NCBI RefSeq assembly: GCF_964340395.1
Contig: NC_135560.1
Coordinates: 12,567,598-12,631,597, forward strand
Length of the DNA stretch: 64,000 nt
Direction of reading: 5' to 3'
DNA from: Glandiceps talaboti
Taxonomy: Eukaryota > Hemichordata > Enteropneusta > Spengelidae
This document shows positions 61,301 to 64,000 of the stretch, one piece after another; position 1 is the first letter of the stretch; every line of letters begins with the position of its first letter. The position numbers were made by a program, and so were the translations under genes. The notes under the pieces are model-generated. The model had not been told where the DNA came from. It was given only the letters and a program-made list of their open reading frames with translations, and made no database searches.

Positions 61301-63975
61301 TCTGTGTACGCACATAATCGCAAGCCCTTGCAACATCAACAGGTGTATTGCCATTCTTATAAACCAGACCTGTTATTTCTTCCGCGAACTTCTCTCGCAG
61401 GGCATGTAATGGACAGTGCCGTAAAAAGAGGCTGTGGTTTGCGATGATGGTGTATCACAAGGAATCCAGCATGTTGATTTTTTTTACAATTCATTGCAAT
61501 TTGCTTCTTGTGTTACCCAGTAAATTGCCCTATGTACACACTTGGTTAATAATTTCTAGCTTTGTCACATGCAATAAATTGCTCACCAAATTGCTTTGCG
61601 TATCCTGTTTTTCCCAAATTGTAGTTTTTTTGTGTGCAAACCATTTCCCCTGGTAGAAAGAGCATTATCGGTAATCAGACCTCTTTCTCCCAACAGGTAA
61701 TTACTGGTTTACAAATACAGTAATACCCCATTGGGAGAAAGAGGATTGTAACATGCCAGTTATTGTATGCATTCTAAATACAACTGTTTTCACATGACTA
61801 TTATGAATTGGGTAAAATCCTTTTGAAATTGAGAAGCAGGTTTTTACAATTATTACCACTCAGTTGAATATCTACATGTAATTCCAAGAATTAAAATAAC
61901 AAAACTTTTTACAAGTTGAACAATCAAATTAATAATTATTACAACCTTTTTTTGACAAAATAAAGAACAAAAATGTTTACATAGATGTTAATAGATTACT
62001 AGTATTGGTTTCAAAGTTAGTCTCCAAGTTTACTTCAGCTGTAATCGTCTTTCTCCCAAGAGGATATTGTTTGTACACATTAAAAGTAATTACTAGTTCG
62101 ACAAAATAGGATTAATATGTACAAAGTAGTTGCAGCAATTATTCACCTCGATGTGATATGTAATTGCATAGTTTTAGGGTGAAATCCTTCACATAGCAAC
62201 CTGTGTCCTAACCTTAGATCCCCATTCATACAGCTGGGTTGACTGAGACACAATGGTGATTCAAAGCTGGTCCAATGAATGCAGCCACACAGAGCAACCG
62301 AGGCTTAAACTGACAACTTGCAGCCCTGAGCCTCTCTATTTGACCAGTGTGATTTCACAATATGAACACCCCACACCAGATATAGACATATACAATCTCA
62401 ACTGCCTGAAATGTGTATGGATTAATCTGATGCATAGCAATGACATCCTACCAGGTGCCTATTTACATTACCAGTAAACAGAGGTCATAAGTGTCATCCA
62501 AAGCCTGCACACAAAGGGCCAATCAGAAACAATAGTAGAAATAAAACTGATCAAGTATAGTTCAGATAATGGGTTGTCGGTGGGCGAGTGGTTAAACCAC
62601 TTGCCTCTTACCACTGTGGTCGGGGTTTGAACCCCATTCAGGGTTTGATTAAATTTACCATGCTGTAAGTAAGAAGAGTGTCATTCAGTTTGACTCTACC
62701 GAACAATGCAGGTTTTCCCTAGGTACTCTGGTTTCCTCCTGCATTTAACACGGAACCCATGAGGGATGGCCCTCACTGGACTTCTTGGGAGACAAGTGTT
62801 TATATACTTAAAGAACTATCCAGTAATTACAGATTCTTATTATTAATGGTGAAAATTTAGATGTTGAAAAAGTTCTGGCCTAACTATAGAAAAAGTTGGT
62901 CCAGAACAAAAGAATGATCCTATGTATGTATGTAATCCTTTGATTGCAGTGAAAAGATAATGCTTTTGTAAAAACCTGGGATTGAAACTCTGGCCTTTAA
63001 TTATGAGCCAGACATTGTAAACCTTTGGTCTTTACTGATTATACACCTATAAATAATTCAACGCCGAAATCCAAAAAAAGAAATTGTTTGTTTTTAACAT
63101 TTTCCTTTCTTCCTTTTTCAGTCATTGCAGAGAGATTGTACAGTGCAATACAAGAAGATGACCATCTTAAGATTGTAGATTTATTTAAAGGTATCCCACA
63201 AACCAATGATATACTGCATGAGCTGCTACCTCTCAAGGGTAAAGTCTGCAATAGAGACAATTACAAATATGAATTCCTATTTCTCATTTGTGAAAAAGGC
63301 AATGTGGATATTTTATTACACTTTCTTGCAATGGATGCAGATGTGGACTTTACAACTCACAGGGTAGGTACATTGTGTGTGTGTGGGGGGGGGGGTATGT
63401 GTCTACATCAGAATGTTGACATGTGTCTGTCTATATACTTATCTGAGTATGTGTATGTGGGCGATGTGCCATGGGTTAAGAAATATCATATTTCACTATA
63501 AAATCAGTTATTGTGTTGAATCTTGTTATTTTTATGACATGCCCCAAAATTTTTTAACATTTTCTATTACATTTAGTATGCATGATTATAGTAGAAATAT
63601 ATCAAATACTGTGATATGATTGTGAGATATTTATTGTCGAACATTTGCCATTTACTGTTCTTACCTAGCAGTGCACATTCAGTCCTACCCCTTGTAAAAA
63701 CGAAAGACCCAACTGTTACCCAAAGTTGTTTCAAAAGCATAGAAAAGAGGATCAAAACCCCCTGAAGAACTAATGCTACATTTCCCCTGCATACTTTATA
63801 CAGGGAACTCCATTATGTGTGGCCTGTGAGTATGGGCATTTTGAGATTGTCAGACGTCTTCTACAACATGGAGCAGACTGCACCAAAGCCTCACCAGAGG
63901 CAGGAACACCACTTTACATAGCTACACAAAATGGCCATGAAGATATTGTGGATTTTCTGGTCACTTCAAATCCAG
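56778..63975 (+). CDS. Ankyrin-repeat protein, first three exons (3' truncated)
   Basis: Exons 56778-56808 (MASNDVQYID plus one base), 63122-63363 and 63804-63975, the last followed by a GT donor just before the window edge. Phases fit: the single G left by exon 1 completes GTC with exon 2. The product begins with a helical segment (VIAERLYSAIQEDDHLKIVD…), then GTPLCVACEYGHFEIVRRLL plus QHGADCT and GTPLYIATQNGHEDIVDFLV, two textbook ankyrin repeats, preceded by a degenerate one (FLFLICEKGNVDILLHFLAM). Ankyrin repeats are protein-binding; nothing here identifies the family or function. The 6.3-kb first intron could hide another exon, though none is needed for the frame. Start choice rests on the ATG with a clean donor downstream of a promoter-like region. 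Confidence 0.72.
56809..59532 (+). other. Ankyrin-gene intron 1, left part
   Basis: Contains a poly-T tract (about 58357-58394) running into a G run. Short open frames here are not recognised. Confidence 0.5.
59533..59715 (+). mobile_element. Inverted-repeat element family B, truncated copy 3
   Basis: GGCCAAATAAAAAAAGTTGC, TTGGTTCCAGTTACCCAACC and CTAAACTTTTTTTTTACATA match the left half of the copy at 18940-19300, as does GATGTGGAAACAGACATCAA. The similarity fades after about 59715 and the right end is missing. Confidence 0.75.
60218..60688 (-). pseudogene. 156-residue open frame, unknown, possible transposon relic
   Basis: A longer-than-average open frame on the strand opposite the ankyrin gene, inside its intron. 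Part of the underlying DNA (about 60440-60540) resembles 61350-61445 (GCATTCTTGCAAACCAGAGC / CCATTCTTATAAACCAGACC, and TTTGCGATGATG in both), so it belongs to a repeated sequence. I recognise no domain. It may be a relic of a mobile-element protein or chance. Confidence 0.2.
61243..61605. mobile_element. Foldback element, about 360 bp
   Basis: AAGCAATTTGATGAGCAA at about 61243 is mirrored by TTGCTCACCAAATTGCTT at about 61579. Inner pieces TAGCAATTTGTCACATAC and GTCACATGCAATAAATTGC are also related in inverted sense. The middle shares similarity with 60440-60540. Confidence 0.6.
61680..61744. repeat. 65-nt hairpin
   Basis: Arms CCTCTTTCTCCCAA / TTGGGAGAAAGAGG (14 perfect pairs) and CAGTAAT / ATTACTG around an 11-nt loop; 23 of 27 positions pair. 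A related phrase TCTTTCTCCCAAGAGG occurs near 62048, so it is probably repeat-derived. Confidence 0.5.
62180..62355 (+). mobile_element. Degenerate SINE-like repeat, copy 2
   Basis: Related to 9895-10112: CATACAGCTGGGTTGACTGA, ACACAATGGTGATTCAAAG, AACTTGCAGCCCTGAGCC and GACCAGTGTGATT occur in the same order. Confidence 0.45.
62575..62820 (+). mobile_element. tRNA-derived SINE
   Basis: The head is tRNA-like: GGTGGGCGAGTGGTTAAACC has a box A (TGGGCGAGTGG), and GTGGTCGGGGTTTGAACCCC has a box B-like GGTTTGAACCC with one change from the consensus. The body contains GGTTTTCCCTAGGTACTCTG and GTTTCCTCCTGCATTTAACA, wording typical of the conserved central domain of widespread invertebrate SINE superfamilies. 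There is no introns-or-CCA evidence for a functional tRNA. Confidence 0.8.
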
Positions 63976-64000
63976 GTATCTTTGTATCTGTCAGTCTGTC

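Noticed and set aside
62575-62650. A genuine tRNA gene
   Set aside because: Box B deviates from consensus, no clean cloverleaf could be closed by eye, and the downstream domain is typical of SINEs.

Overview
This is a eukaryotic, intron-rich, AT-rich animal genomic window with four protein-coding loci. Exons are short and carry GT-AG boundaries whose phases can be checked exon by exon. Introns and spacers are full of small foldback DNA elements, tRNA-derived SINE debris, minisatellites and homopolymers. The proteins are clearly metazoan but not vertebrate-like in gene structure, so a marine invertebrate (perhaps a non-vertebrate deuterostome such as a hemichordate, or a lophotrochozoan) is my best guess; the species cannot be fixed from the sequence.

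Layout. (1) 1-14.6 kb, plus strand: the last 13 coding exons of MAU2 (SCC4), the cohesin-loader partner of NIPBL; its N-terminal exons lie left of the window. (2) 14.6-28 kb: MAU2 3' flank and spacer with several inverted-repeat elements and a cluster of three GTCACRTGAC boxes. (3) about 28.2-41.3 kb, plus strand: GATAD2 (p66), the GATA zinc-finger subunit of NuRD, in five coding exons plus a probable non-coding first exon. (4) 41.3-46.1 kb: spacer with nested and simple foldback elements and an 85-nt hairpin. (5) 46.1-55.3 kb, minus strand: a complete FAN1 structure-specific nuclease gene in 13 coding exons. (6) 55.3-56.8 kb: foldback elements and a probable divergent promoter. (7) 56.8 kb to the right edge, plus strand: the first three recognisable exons of an ankyrin-repeat gene, cut by the window end.

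MAU2 and GATAD2 sit side by side on the same strand, as MAU2 and GATAD2A do on human chromosome 19p13.11, so this looks like an ancient linkage. FAN1 is tail-to-tail with GATAD2 and head-to-head with the ankyrin gene.

The most unusual signal is a recurring one. At four separate exons (two in MAU2, two in FAN1) the 3' end of the exon together with its 5' splice site has been tandemly duplicated into the following intron, once as a 16-copy minisatellite of donor-carrying units. In both MAU2 cases the extra copy was later split by an inserted element. Also notable are an acidic insertion of about 400 residues with nine 8-residue repeats in GATAD2, two nested insertions whose target duplications can be read directly, and at least four families of small inverted-repeat elements present in more than one copy in only 64 kb.
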